Below are positions 9,395 through 18,567 of a stretch of 64,000 nucleotides of DNA, piece after piece (positions within the stretch are counted from its first letter, which is position 1; the number at the start of each line of letters is the position of its first letter). The translations under genes were made by a program, and so were the position numbers. The notes below the pieces were generated by a model. It was not told the origin of the DNA. It saw nothing but the letters and a program-made list of their open reading frames with translations, and did not search any database. The DNA is from Streptomyces sp. NBC_00554 (GTDB taxonomy: Bacteria; Actinomycetota; Actinomycetes; Streptomycetales; Streptomycetaceae), in assembly GCF_041431135.1 (NCBI RefSeq), contig NZ_CP107799.1, forward strand, positions 5,704,001 through 5,768,000, in the 5' to 3' direction.

Positions 9395-9925
9395 TCAGCC
9401 GGAGCTTCCCGTTCCGCTCTCCCGTGTGCCCGTCCCGAACGGCAGATGGATGGCCAGCAGCACGACCCCGCTGAGCAGGAACACCCGCATCGCGGCGTCC
9501 AGTCCGTTCCAGTCTCCCGACTGCCACATGACGAACCACTCGCCGCCGATGCCGATGAAACCGGCGCCGAAGAGGAGCAGGAGCATCAGCAGGCCGAGGG
9601 TGGAGACGGAGCGGGCGCGGGTGTGGTCGCGGCGGGTCCAGAGGAAGGTGCCGGCGATGAGGACGAGGGCCGCGAGGGTCTCCCAGGCGATGATCGCGAT
9701 GTACGCGGCGTCCTGCCAGGTGCGTGACGTGATGGCCCGCCACATGAGGTCGTCGTCCTTGAACGTTGTGTCCATCGCGAGGACATGGCGTACGAACTGC
9801 TGGTTGGTGCCGAAGTCAGTGATGTTGCTGAAGGCGACGAGGGAGATGTAGAGCGCGACCGTTGCGGTGAGGAGGGTGTAGGTGAGGTGGAGGACGGTGG
9901 AGTGGGGGGTTCTGGATACAGGCAT
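9395..9925 (-). CDS. DUF2165 family small integral membrane protein
   Basis: A 176-residue protein with four predicted membrane helices separated by short loops: LHLTYTLLTATVALYISLVAF, AAYIAIIAWETLAALVLIAG, STLGLLMLLLLFGAGFIGIG and MRVFLLSGVVLLAIHL. The first loop carries NITDFGTNQQFVRHVLAMDTTF and the third GGEWFVMWQS, both typical of DUF2165. No biochemical role is known. A TTG start at 9958 preceded by AGAGG is also possible; ATG at 9925 fits the family length better. The gene is divergent from the STAND NTPase and the two share about 100 bases of upstream DNA. Confidence 0.85.
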   Translation of the reverse strand: MPVSRTPHSTVLHLTYTLLTATVALYISLVAFSNITDFGTNQQFVRHVLAMDTTFKDDDLMWRAITSRTWQDAAYIAIIAWETLAALVLIAGTFLWTRRDHTRARSVSTLGLLMLLLLFGAGFIGIGGEWFVMWQSGDWNGLDAAMRVFLLSGVVLLAIHLPFGTGTRESGTGSSG

Positions 9926-10029
9926 GATCCCAATATGGCCCTGTGGGACGGTCAACAACCATGCCTCTTCAGGTGGGTTGGGCCAGACTGGAGCCGGTCC
10001 GGGCAGGCGATTGCGGAGGAGACGGGCGG

Positions 10030-12654
10030 ATGGTGCGGGCGCGGCCCTCGATGCGGGAGCTGATCACGGGCCGCACGCGGCGCGGGTTCGTCGGGCGGGG
10101 TGCGGAGCGCGCCGCGTTCCGGGAGAACCTCGAACTGCCGCCGGAGGACGAGCGGCACCGGTTCCTGTTCCACGTGCACGGCAACGCGGGGGTCGGAAAG
10201 TCCTTCCTGGTACGGGAGTTGGAGCAGCTCGCGCGGGAGCGCGGGGCGCTGACCGCCTACGTCGACGAGAGTGCGGGCAGTGTGCCCGAGGCGATGGCGG
10301 CCATCAGCGACCGGTTCGCACGGCAGGGGCATCGGTTCAAGGAACTCGACCGGTTGCTGGCCACGCATCGGGAGCGGCGGCACGAGGCCGAGTCGACGGT
10401 CGTGGAGACCGTAGAGACGCTCGGACCCCAGCCCTCGGCAGCCGGCATGACCGCCGCCCGCGCGGGACTCGTCGGGCTGGGTCTCGTGCCCGGCGTCGGC
10501 GCGTTCGCCGGAGCCATCGACCCGGCCCAACTCGCCCAAGGAGCCGACCGGTTGCGTGCGGGGCTGAGTGCCCGCTTCCGCAACCAGGAGGACGTACAGC
10601 TGGTGCTGTCGCCCGAGCGCGTCCTCACACCCGTCCTGCTCACCGAACTTGCCGAAGCCGCCGACGCGGCCCCCTGGCTCGTGCTGTTCTTCGACACGTA
10701 CGAGCGGACCGGACCGTTCCTCGACGGCTGGCTGCACGACGTGATGACGACGGACCGGTACGGCGGCTCGCTGCCGGCCAACACCGTGGTCGTGACGGCC
10801 GGCCAGCGGGCCTTCGACACCGCCCGCTGGGGCGGCTTCGCGGACTTCGTGACGGACCTCCCGCTGGGGCCTTTCACCGAGGCCGAGGCGCGGGGGCTGC
10901 TCGCCGACAGGGGCGTGGTGGCCGAGCCGGTCGTGGAGGAGGTGCTGCGGCTCACGGGCGGGCTGCCGGTGCTGGTGTCCACGCTGGCCGAGGCACGGCC
11001 CACCGACCCCGACGACATCGGCGACCCGAGCGCGACGGCCGTCGAACGGTTCCTCAAGTGGGAGCAGGATCCGGTACGTCGGGGGGCCGCCCTCGCCTGC
11101 GCGCTGCCCCGGCGCCTCGACGCGGACGTGTTCCGGGCCGCCGTGGGCTGCCCGGAGGAAGAGGCCGAGGCGCTGTTCGGCTGGCTGCGGTCGCTGCCCT
11201 TCGTCAGCGACCGCGGGGACCGGGTCCAGTACCACGACGTCGTACGCGCCCCGATGCTGCGGTTGCAGCGGCGGCACTCCCCACGGGGGTGGGCGGAGCG
11301 GCACGCGCGGCTCGCGGAGACGTTCGGAGGGTGGCGGTCCGAGGCCGAAGTCGGCTTGGACGAAGATGAGTTGTGGTCGGACGCGGCATGGCGCGAGCTT
11401 CGGCTCGCGGAGTCGTACCACCTGCTGTGTGCGGGAGCGCGGGCCGCGCTGCCGGTGGTGCTGCGGGACTTCGTCGACGCCTGCGACGCCGGTGACGTCT
11501 CCGCCCGCCGCTGGGCCGTGGCCATGGTGGAAGCGGGCGAGGACGCGGACGCGGAGGCAGTACGGAAGTGGGGGCGCGACCTGCTGGGGGCGCTCGCCGA
11601 AGGCGGGGTGGTGACCGCGCTCGGGCTGCTCCTCGACCGGCCCGGAGGGCTCGACGAACCGCGACAGGCGCTCGCCCGGACGGTGCGGGGCCGCGCGCTG
11701 CGGCACAGCGGCGCGTACGAGCAGGCGGTGGCGGAGTACGGCCGGGCCATCGCCCTCGATCGGGAACTGGCGCGGGCCTACCGCGGCAGGGCGTTCAGCC
11801 GCGGCGGCCTCGGCGACTTCGAGGCGGGGATCGCCGACCTGGACCGGGCCGACACGCTCGCACCCGACCATGCCGAGACCGTCTCCCTGCGCGGCGAGTA
11901 CCACCGCGCCCTGGGGCACGACGACGAGGCGGTCAGGGACCTGGACCGGGGGATCGAGCTCGACCCGTCACACCATTTCGCCTGGGCCTCCAGGGGAGCC
12001 ATCCGTCAGACACTAGGACTGCTGGACGACGCTCTCGCGGACCTGAACCGTGCGTTGGGAATCAGGCCGGACTACCCCTTCGCGCTGATCCGCAGGGCCC
12101 GCGTGTGGCGGGCTCTCGGCGAGCAGGAACGCCAGATCGCGGACCTCGATCACGTGGTCCGCCTGGATCCCGACGGAACCTGGGGCTTCGGCGAACGAGG
12201 AGACGCCCTCTGCTCCATGGGCCGCTACGAGGAGGCTCTCGCCGACTTCGACCGGGCCATCCAACTCGACAGCGCCTACGCGTCTGCCCACGCGAGCCGG
12301 GGTGCCTGCCTCAGCGAACTGGGCCGGCTCGACGAGGGCCTGGCCGACCTGGACCGGGCCATCGCACTCAGGCCGGGATACCCCTGGGCGCTGTGGAAGC
12401 GGGCGGAGATCCGTCTCCAACAGCACGACTACGTAAGGGCGTTGGCCGACACCGACCGGGCGGTAACCCTTCAGCCCGACAACGCGGAGATCCTCGTATG
12501 CCGGGCCCGGGCGCTGATCGGTGTGGAGCGGTTTGCCGAGGCCCGTGCCGACCTTGACCGCGCGGTCGAACTCATCCGGTCCATGTCGCCGGACTGGGCC
12601 GGCCTGGCTCCACTCCTGGACCGGATCGACGCGGCGCAACGGGATGCGCGGTAG
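10030..12654 (+). CDS. STAND-type NTPase with C-terminal TPR array
   Basis: An 874-residue cytoplasmic protein. A short entry motif (FVGRGAERAAF) precedes a P-loop NTPase with Walker A HGNAGVGKS (K57) and a Walker-B-like strand LVLFFDTYE (D222). A Gly/Ala-rich hydrophobic insert at ~140-175 separates them. Residues ~300-540 look like the winged-helix/helical part of STAND proteins. From ~550 to 857 there are about eight 34-residue TPRs with the repeated pattern DLDRAIxLxP. STAND ATPases are ligand-sensing switches; here no effector domain is fused, so it may act through a partner or as a regulator. GGAGGAG at 10015-10021 sets the start at 10030. The partner and signal are unknown. Confidence 0.85.
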   Translation: MVRARPSMRELITGRTRRGFVGRGAERAAFRENLELPPEDERHRFLFHVHGNAGVGKSFLVRELEQLARERGALTAYVDESAGSVPEAMAAISDRFARQGHRFKELDRLLATHRERRHEAESTVVETVETLGPQPSAAGMTAARAGLVGLGLVPGVGAFAGAIDPAQLAQGADRLRAGLSARFRNQEDVQLVLSPERVLTPVLLTELAEAADAAPWLVLFFDTYERTGPFLDGWLHDVMTTDRYGGSLPANTVVVTAGQRAFDTARWGGFADFVTDLPLGPFTEAEARGLLADRGVVAEPVVEEVLRLTGGLPVLVSTLAEARPTDPDDIGDPSATAVERFLKWEQDPVRRGAALACALPRRLDADVFRAAVGCPEEEAEALFGWLRSLPFVSDRGDRVQYHDVVRAPMLRLQRRHSPRGWAERHARLAETFGGWRSEAEVGLDEDELWSDAAWRELRLAESYHLLCAGARAALPVVLRDFVDACDAGDVSARRWAVAMVEAGEDADAEAVRKWGRDLLGALAEGGVVTALGLLLDRPGGLDEPRQALARTVRGRALRHSGAYEQAVAEYGRAIALDRELARAYRGRAFSRGGLGDFEAGIADLDRADTLAPDHAETVSLRGEYHRALGHDDEAVRDLDRGIELDPSHHFAWASRGAIRQTLGLLDDALADLNRALGIRPDYPFALIRRARVWRALGEQERQIADLDHVVRLDPDGTWGFGERGDALCSMGRYEEALADFDRAIQLDSAYASAHASRGACLSELGRLDEGLADLDRAIALRPGYPWALWKRAEIRLQQHDYVRALADTDRAVTLQPDNAEILVCRARALIGVERFAEARADLDRAVELIRSMSPDWAGLAPLLDRIDAAQRDAR

Positions 12655-12825
12655 TCCCCAGCCCACCTTCGGCACACCTCACCGCACCGGCAAACCCCAC
12701 CGAACGCCGGTCAAAGGTGATCAGTGGGTTCACATTTCGCATAACGTTCCGCCTCTCAACCGACCGTTCCCGTTCGATTACAGTGCTGGGCAGTCGGACG
12801 TACGGACGGTGCCTGGGAGGTCTCG

Positions 12826-13941
12826 GTGGGTGCGACAGCCGGTGCCGTCTGGGGCCGTGCCGAACAGCAGGACTTCCGTAGCCGGGTGCGCGGGACGCTG
12901 CTGGGTACGGCCGTCGGCGACGCGCTGGGTGCGCCGCTCGACGGGCTCACCCTGGAGGAGATCCGGGAGGCGTACGGCGCCGAGGGCCTCACCGATCTGG
13001 CCTTCGGGCACGGCAGGCGGGGCTCCGTCACGCACCTCACCCAGCTCACCCTCTTCACCCTCGACGGGCTGATCCGCGCCCAGGTACGCCGTGACACCGG
13101 CGCCTGGCACCCGCCCACCGACCTCCACCGGGCCTACCGCCGCTGGGCGGCGACCCAGAGCGACTGGGGGCCCGACGAGCGCCGCAAGGACGACGGCTGG
13201 CTGGCCCGCGAGGAGTGGCTGTACGCCCGCCGCGACCCGGCCCGCTCCTGCCTGCTCGGCTTCGGCGACGAGACCATGGGCACCCTGGACGCCCCCAAGA
13301 ACCCGGGCGAGCCCGGCCCCGAGGCCGCCGCCCGCTCCGCGCCCTTCGGGCTCCTCGTCGGCTGGGAGCCGCAGCTCGTGATGCAGCTCGCCGTCGAGTG
13401 CGCCGCGCAGACCCACGGGCATGTGACGGCGTACCTGGCGGCGGGCGCGTACGCCGTCATCGTGCACGGCCTTGCCCGCGGCGAGAGCCTCGACGGGGCC
13501 GTCCAGCGGGCCCTGGGGATGCTCGCCGCGCGTCCGGGGCAGGAGGCGGTCACCGAGGCGCTCCAGCACGCCCTGGGTGCCGTACGGCAGGGCATGCCCA
13601 CGCCGAGCCGGGTCGAGGAGCTCGCCGGGGACGGTACGGCGGAGGGGCTGCTCTCCGTCGCCGTGTACTGCGCTCTGGTCGGCGAGGACGTTCGGCACGG
13701 GCTGTGCCTCGCGGTGAACCACGGGGGGCCCTCGGGGGCGGCGGGTGCCCTCACCGGGGGGCTGCTTGGTGCCCTGCACGGCGAAACGGCCCTTCCGCCG
13801 GCCTGGCTGGCCGAGCTGGAGGGCCGTCCCACGATGCTCGTCCTGGCGGACGACTTCGCGATGGAGATGACGCAGGGGCCCGCGCTGCACGGGCCCGGGG
13901 GGTCGTCGCCCGGGTGGCTCACCCGATACCCGCGGGCGTGA
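12826..13941 (+). CDS. ADP-ribosylglycohydrolase-fold protein, probably inactive
   Basis: A 371-residue protein with the DraG/ARH fold: RGTLLGTAVGDALGAPLDG at residues 25-43, helical core, and the C-terminal GALTGGLLGALHG. Active members bind two Mg ions with a TDDT motif after the first helices and a GGDTDT motif near the end. At the matching places this protein reads T69-H70-L71-T72 and GGPSG (residues 300-304), so the aspartates are gone. It therefore probably does not remove ADP-ribose, though it might bind it. GTG at 12826 has GGGAGG five bases upstream. A single-gene unit; the dispersed palindromic repeat follows its stop. Confidence 0.85.
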   Translation: MGATAGAVWGRAEQQDFRSRVRGTLLGTAVGDALGAPLDGLTLEEIREAYGAEGLTDLAFGHGRRGSVTHLTQLTLFTLDGLIRAQVRRDTGAWHPPTDLHRAYRRWAATQSDWGPDERRKDDGWLAREEWLYARRDPARSCLLGFGDETMGTLDAPKNPGEPGPEAAARSAPFGLLVGWEPQLVMQLAVECAAQTHGHVTAYLAAGAYAVIVHGLARGESLDGAVQRALGMLAARPGQEAVTEALQHALGAVRQGMPTPSRVEELAGDGTAEGLLSVAVYCALVGEDVRHGLCLAVNHGGPSGAAGALTGGLLGALHGETALPPAWLAELEGRPTMLVLADDFAMEMTQGPALHGPGGSSPGWLTRYPRA

Positions 13942-13944
13942 GGG

Positions 13945-14112
13945 CGGAGGGTTTTTTCGCCCCCTCCGCCCCTGCCCGTCCCATGCTTCCGGGCTACGCC
14001 CGGTGTCAGCCCGTCCGGCGTTTGAGGACGAGCGCGTCAGCGCGATACGGGGGTCTGGGGGCGGAGCCCCCAGGAACGGGACGGGAAGGGGCGGAGGGGG
14101 CGAAAACCTCCC
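13945..14112. repeat. Dispersed palindromic repeat, copy 1
   Basis: A compound inverted repeat. Outer arms of about 30 bases (GTTTTTTCGCCCCCTCCGCC against GGCGGAGGGGGCGAAAAC) enclose a core with GCCCGTCCGGCGTTTGAGG and a GGGGGTCTGGGGGCGGAGCC hairpin. The same units recur at 27561-27805. It separates two convergent genes and may stop transcription from both sides. This kind of element is frequent in Streptomyces intergenic regions; the family name is not known to me. Confidence 0.8.
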
Positions 14113-14145
14113 ACCCCCAACCCTCCAGCCCCGGATCACAAAGGC

Positions 14146-15711
14146 TTAAAGACTTCCCGCGCCGGACGGGCTGGCCGTGCCCGCCTGGGACGGGATCGCC
14201 GCCGCTGCCGAACCCGAACCGCCGTCGTCGCTGTTGATCTTCGCGATGAGTTCGTCCCGTTCCGGTGTGTCCTCCGGCTTCACGTAGCCGATGAGGATGT
14301 AGAGGACGAGCGAGACCGCCAGCGGGATCGACACCTGGTACTGCAGCGGGACGCCACCGTCGACGTTCCAGCTGATCGGGTAGTTGACCAGCCAGAAGGT
14401 GACCAGGCCGACGCCCCAGCTGACCAGGGCGGCCGTGGGACCGCTCTTGCGGAACCAGGGAAGCAGCCCCAGCATCAGCGGGATCGCGATCGGGCCCATC
14501 AGCCCGGCGACCCACTTGATGACCACCGTGATGATGTCCCCGAAGAAGTCGGAGTTGACCTGCGTCGCGACGGACATCGACAGGCCGAGGAAGAGCAGCG
14601 TGGTCAGGCGCGCGGCGAGCAGCCCGGCCCGGGTGTCCCACTCGCGGACCTTCTTCGAGACCGCGGGCGCGATGTCACGGGTCACGACGGCCGCGATCGC
14701 GTTGGCGTCGGAGGAACACATCGCCATCGTGTGGGAGAAGAACCCGACGATGACGAGCCCCAACAGGCCGTGCGGCAGCAGCTTCTCGGCCATCAGCGCG
14801 TACGAGTCCGCCGGCACGTCCGTCTTGATGATCAGCGGCGCGACCCACATGGGGAAGAACAGCACCAGCGGCCAGACCAGCCAGAGCGAGGCGGACAGGA
14901 CGCCCGAGCGCGTGGCGGACTTCGCGGAGTCGGTGGCCATGTAGCGCTGGGCCTGGTTCCACATGCCGCCGTTGTACTCGAAGGTCTTGATGAAGAGGTA
15001 GGCGATCAGGAAGACCATCATGTACGGGCCGGCCAGCGGCTTGGTGTGGCCGTCGAGCGCGGGGGCGTCCCAGACGTTCCACAACTGGCTGAAGCCGCCG
15101 AGTTCGGCGAGGACCGCGACGAGCATCGCGATACCGGCGATGAACTGGATGATGAACTGGCCGAGTTCGGTGAGCGCGTCGGCCCACAGCCCGCCCACCG
15201 TGCAGTAAATGGCGGTCACCGCACCGGTGATGAGGATGCCCATGTTCAGCGAGACGCCCGTGAACACGGACAACAGGGTCGCGATGGCGGCCCACTTGGC
15301 GCCGACGTCCACGATCTTCAGCAGGACGCCCGACCAGGCGAGGGCCTGCTGGGTGGGCAGGTTGTAGCGGTTCTTCAGGTACTCGAGCGGCGAGGACACA
15401 TGCAGCCGTGAGCGCACCCGGTTGAGGCGGGGCGCGAAGGTCTTCGCGCCTATCGCGATGCCGATGGCGATGGGGAAGGACCAGGTGACGTACGAGGTGA
15501 CGCCGTAGGTGTAGGCGATCGCCGCGTACCCGGTGAACATCACCGCGCTGTAGCCGGACATGTGGTGCGAGATGCCGGACAGCCACCACGGCATCTTTCC
15601 TCCGGCCGTGAAGAAGTCGCTGACGTTGTCCACCCGCTTGTGGGACCAGACACCGATCGCGACCATCACGCCGAAGTAGCCGATGAGCACGGCCCAGTCG
15701 AGACTGTTCAT
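14146..15711 (-). CDS. Sodium:solute symporter (SSS family)
   Basis: A 521-residue inner-membrane transporter with about 13 helices. The N-terminus (LDWAVLIGYFGVMVAIGVW), the FFTAGGKMPWWLSGISHHMSG motif and helix 5-8 composition are typical of SglT-like sugar/sodium symporters; the exact solute is not visible. GGGAGGGGG lies six bases before ATG 15711; a longer frame to 15801 is unlikely. The last ~40 residues are a soluble Ser/Ala/Gly tail. The gene lies downstream of the SDR on the same strand with 207 bases between, where a TGTTCA palindrome (15878-15895) suggests its own control. Confidence 0.92.
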   Translation of the reverse strand: MNSLDWAVLIGYFGVMVAIGVWSHKRVDNVSDFFTAGGKMPWWLSGISHHMSGYSAVMFTGYAAIAYTYGVTSYVTWSFPIAIGIAIGAKTFAPRLNRVRSRLHVSSPLEYLKNRYNLPTQQALAWSGVLLKIVDVGAKWAAIATLLSVFTGVSLNMGILITGAVTAIYCTVGGLWADALTELGQFIIQFIAGIAMLVAVLAELGGFSQLWNVWDAPALDGHTKPLAGPYMMVFLIAYLFIKTFEYNGGMWNQAQRYMATDSAKSATRSGVLSASLWLVWPLVLFFPMWVAPLIIKTDVPADSYALMAEKLLPHGLLGLVIVGFFSHTMAMCSSDANAIAAVVTRDIAPAVSKKVREWDTRAGLLAARLTTLLFLGLSMSVATQVNSDFFGDIITVVIKWVAGLMGPIAIPLMLGLLPWFRKSGPTAALVSWGVGLVTFWLVNYPISWNVDGGVPLQYQVSIPLAVSLVLYILIGYVKPEDTPERDELIAKINSDDGGSGSAAAAIPSQAGTASPSGAGSL

Positions 15712-15877
15712 ATGCCCCCTCCCAGGGTCCGCCTTGTGAACTGCGATGACGTGCACGGCACTTCCGGCGCAGCCCAAGGAGGCCGCGAAGTGCCCGCTCA
15801 TCGTGAGTTCGCTGGCATGGCGGCGACAACAGCCCGTATGGTCAAGAGGGAGTAAAAAAGTTCTGGTTGATGACCTC

Positions 15878-15895
15878 TGTTCACATGAATGAACA
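15878..15895. promoter_or_regulatory. Palindrome upstream of the symporter gene
   Basis: TGTTCA-CATGAA-TGAACA is a perfect six-base inverted repeat about 167 bases before the symporter start, in an unusually AT-rich stretch. On the minus strand a TTGACC hexamer lies closer to the gene. It is a likely operator for a sugar-responsive regulator; the regulator is not in the window. Confidence 0.45.
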
Positions 15896-15918
15896 ACTAA
15901 GGGGTGTCACATCGGCCG

Positions 15919-16704
15919 CTACCGCATCAATTCACCCGCGTTGACCAGCAGCGACTGTCCCGTGATCGCCCGAGCCCGGTCGGACGCCAGGAAGACCGCG
16001 GCGTCCGCGACGTCCCCGTCCGTGGCCAGTTCGGGCAGCGCCATCCGCTCGGTGAGCCGCGCAAGGACCTCCGCCTCCGGTACGCCCTCGGTGTGCGCGG
16101 TGAACTGGACGAACGCCTGGACCGGCGGGCCCCACATCCAGCCCGGCAGCACGGTGTTGACCCGTATCCGGTGCGGGCCGAGCTCCCGCGCCAGCGAGTA
16201 CATCGCGCTCGTCAGCGCACCCTTCGACGCCGCGTACGCCGCCTGCCACACCTGCGACGGCGCGGCCACCGCCGACTGCGTCCCGATGATGACGACAGAG
16301 CCGCCGCCCGCCTTCAGCGCGGGCAGGCAGGCGCGGGTCATCCGCAGCGTCCCCAGCAGATTGACGTCGATGATCGACTGCCAGGTGGCGAAGTCGGCGT
16401 CCTCGAGACCGCCGAAGTAGCTGTCCCAGGCGGCCACATGGACGACGCCGTCGATCCGCCCGAAGCGCTCCACCGCGAGCGCGGCGAGGTCCTCGCACTG
16501 ACCCTCGTCGGTGATGTCGGTCGCCCGGTACGCCGAGTGCGCGCCGTCCGGGTCGAGTTCGGCCGCGCACTTGGCGAGATTCGCCTCCGTACGCGCCCCG
16601 AGGACCGCGTTCCCCCCGTCCCGTACGACGGCCGCCGCGACCTGATGGCCGAGCCCGGCCCCCACCCCCGACACGACGACGGTCTTGCCCGCGAGCAGTG
16701 ACAT
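15919..16704 (-). CDS. SDR family NAD(P)-dependent oxidoreductase
   Basis: A 261-residue classical short-chain dehydrogenase/reductase. The dinucleotide motif GVGAGLG (residues 14-20), a catalytic serine in the GTQSAVAAPS strand, and YAASKG (Tyr-x3-Lys) are all present. The C-terminal part (WMWGPPVQAFVQFTAHTEGV) is longer than in FabG-type enzymes and forms the substrate side, so it is not fatty-acid ketoreductase. GGGAGG lies six bases before ATG. A palindrome of the same type as the one before the gene at 18622 sits 26 bases upstream, so the two genes were probably a divergent co-regulated pair before the recombinase arrived. Confidence 0.9.
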   Translation of the reverse strand: MSLLAGKTVVVSGVGAGLGHQVAAAVVRDGGNAVLGARTEANLAKCAAELDPDGAHSAYRATDITDEGQCEDLAALAVERFGRIDGVVHVAAWDSYFGGLEDADFATWQSIIDVNLLGTLRMTRACLPALKAGGGSVVIIGTQSAVAAPSQVWQAAYAASKGALTSAMYSLARELGPHRIRVNTVLPGWMWGPPVQAFVQFTAHTEGVPEAEVLARLTERMALPELATDGDVADAAVFLASDRARAITGQSLLVNAGELMR

Positions 16705-16730
16705 CCGAGGCCTCCCTGGCTTACCAGTAC

Positions 16731-16745
16731 CTGACGATGCGTCAG
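16731..16745. promoter_or_regulatory. Operator-like palindrome before the SDR
   Basis: CTGACG-ATG-CGTCAG, a perfect inverted repeat 26 bases upstream of the SDR start. Read in the direction of the SDR it is TCTGACGCATCGTCAGG, nearly identical to the palindrome at 18568 read in the direction of its own gene. Confidence 0.65.
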
Positions 16746-16790
16746 ATTAAGGGTGTTCGGGGAAGAAGGCCAGTGACGTACTCGTGCTGA

Positions 16791-18443
16791 TCAGGTCGCG
16801 TAGACAGGGCAGATGTGAGCCGGGTCGAACGGGGCTCGCCCCTTGCCGGACGGCATGACATGAACGGCCGTGAAGATCTCACCGATCAGTGCACGGCGCT
16901 GTTCGAAGCCGCCGTTTCTCCACTCGGCTGCGTAGTCGCGCCGCCGAGTTGCCTCTGCGGTCACCGAGTGTTCAGCGGCTCTCCTTTCCAGAAGGTCGAG
17001 TTCGGCATTCATGGTCGAAATCGTCTGGTAGTAATCGTCCGGACGCAGGTCGGAGACGGATTCGTCCCCTGTGGCCCATGCAGTAATGAGGGTGCGCTTG
17101 CGGGCGCCGATCGACGAGATCCGATTCTGTGTGTCCCGCATTTCCTCGGGGGCTGCGGCGGCGCCGTCGCTGAGAGTGGGTGCCGCCCGTCCGCGCACCC
17201 ACTCGGCGACCAGCTTCTCCAGATGCTGATCCACCGGCTCCGCGCGGCGGCTGACCTTGCCGCAGGCGTTGCGGGTTCGGCCCGGGCAGTAGTAGATGAC
17301 GTGCCCGCGCTGAGCGACCCGCTTGGCGCTCATCGGGGCCTTACAGACCCCGCACCGCAGATACCCAGTGAACAGGTACTTGCGATGGTTGACACCCTCA
17401 GGATTGCCGAGAATTCCCTTCGCCGCGCTGAGCACCCTGCGGTGGTCCAGTTCAAGCTGTGTGTCTGCCCACAGCTTCCGGGGGATGACCGGATCCCATT
17501 TGCCGGCCACAGGCAGGCCGTCCTGCCCGATGAGCACGCGCGCCCAGCCATCCCGCTGACGCCGGCTCTCCGTGCGGTGCTTCCCCTCGTACGAGACGAA
17601 CCCGCAATAGCGGGGGTTGGTCAGGATTGCCTTCACGGTCGGCTGGGCCCATTTTCCGCCTCGTGGTGAGGGAATGCCGTCGCGGTTGAGTTCGCGGGCG
17701 ATACCCGTGATGGAGACGCCTTCCGTGAACTGCTCGTAGATGCGCCGGGCCACACGTGCGCGGTCGGGCCTGAGAGTGCCGTCCGGGTTCCACGCGTAGG
17801 GCGTCCTGCCGGTGAGCTCACCTGCCGCCGCGTCCGCCAGGTGGTTTCGGGCGACGCGCCGCGATGTGTCCTGCGACGACTTGAGCGCCATGATGCACAG
17901 CATTCGCGCCATGTGCCTGTCCGCGTCGGAGATGAGATTGAGGTCGCCCGTGACGCCTACCGCGGGGCGCTTCGTGTACTCGATGACGTCGATCAGGTCT
18001 TCGAGATCCCTTGGCTGGCGGGCCAACCGATCGGTGTCGGAAAAGACGACCCCGTCGATCCGCCCCGAAAGAAGATCGCCGAGCATACGCCTGAACTCGG
18101 GGCGGACGACGACCCAGTCGGCTGAGCCGTCCGTCCGCCCCGTCCGCTTCTTCTTGAAAGCGCTGGTGTCGTTCTCCCGGTAGACACCGGCGAATGGCGC
18201 CCAGCTCAGGGCGATGCGTCTCGCCTCGGCATCGTTGAGTTGAATGCCGATGCTCTTCTCGTCGCCTTGGCGATCCTGAGAGGTACGCAGGTAGCAGCCG
18301 GGCCGTTGCGGAACGTAGGCGCGCAGCGAGACGCCAACCGTGAGTGCGACCGAAGTCCGGTTGCGCACGCGTTCGGGGATGGTTACCCCGTCCCACGACA
18401 CGACATCGGTCCTCGCCGTTGGTGTGCTGCCGAGCGTGGTCAT
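16791..18443 (-). CDS. Large serine recombinase (integrase)
   Basis: A 551-residue site-specific recombinase. The resolvase domain has the nucleophile serine in YLRTSQDRQGDEKSIGIQ and the arginine-rich DTDRLARQPRDLEDL segment. A recombinase domain follows (GRTPYAWNPDG ... SITGIARELNRDGIPSPRGGKW). Then a zinc ribbon (CGVC ... YYC ... C) and a coiled coil complete the large-serine-integrase layout. Start 18443 is set by GGGAGG upstream; the frame runs on to 18551 without a site. No excisionase, replication or cargo gene is next to it, which is unusual: the inserted DNA can be no more than about 1.8 kb. It sits between two divergent genes with matching operators. No frame break is seen, so it may be active. 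Confidence 0.93.
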   Translation of the reverse strand: MTTLGSTPTARTDVVSWDGVTIPERVRNRTSVALTVGVSLRAYVPQRPGCYLRTSQDRQGDEKSIGIQLNDAEARRIALSWAPFAGVYRENDTSAFKKKRTGRTDGSADWVVVRPEFRRMLGDLLSGRIDGVVFSDTDRLARQPRDLEDLIDVIEYTKRPAVGVTGDLNLISDADRHMARMLCIMALKSSQDTSRRVARNHLADAAAGELTGRTPYAWNPDGTLRPDRARVARRIYEQFTEGVSITGIARELNRDGIPSPRGGKWAQPTVKAILTNPRYCGFVSYEGKHRTESRRQRDGWARVLIGQDGLPVAGKWDPVIPRKLWADTQLELDHRRVLSAAKGILGNPEGVNHRKYLFTGYLRCGVCKAPMSAKRVAQRGHVIYYCPGRTRNACGKVSRRAEPVDQHLEKLVAEWVRGRAAPTLSDGAAAAPEEMRDTQNRISSIGARKRTLITAWATGDESVSDLRPDDYYQTISTMNAELDLLERRAAEHSVTAEATRRRDYAAEWRNGGFEQRRALIGEIFTAVHVMPSGKGRAPFDPAHICPVYAT

Positions 18444-18567
18444 GTGTCCTCCCGAAGTGGCGTGATGCACCCCTGAACGTAGGTACTTCCAGTTGGCGTT
18501 TTGGTGCATTGAGCTCATATCGCTCGTTCGGTTGACCCATCGCACATCCATTCCCGCTATGCAGTAT

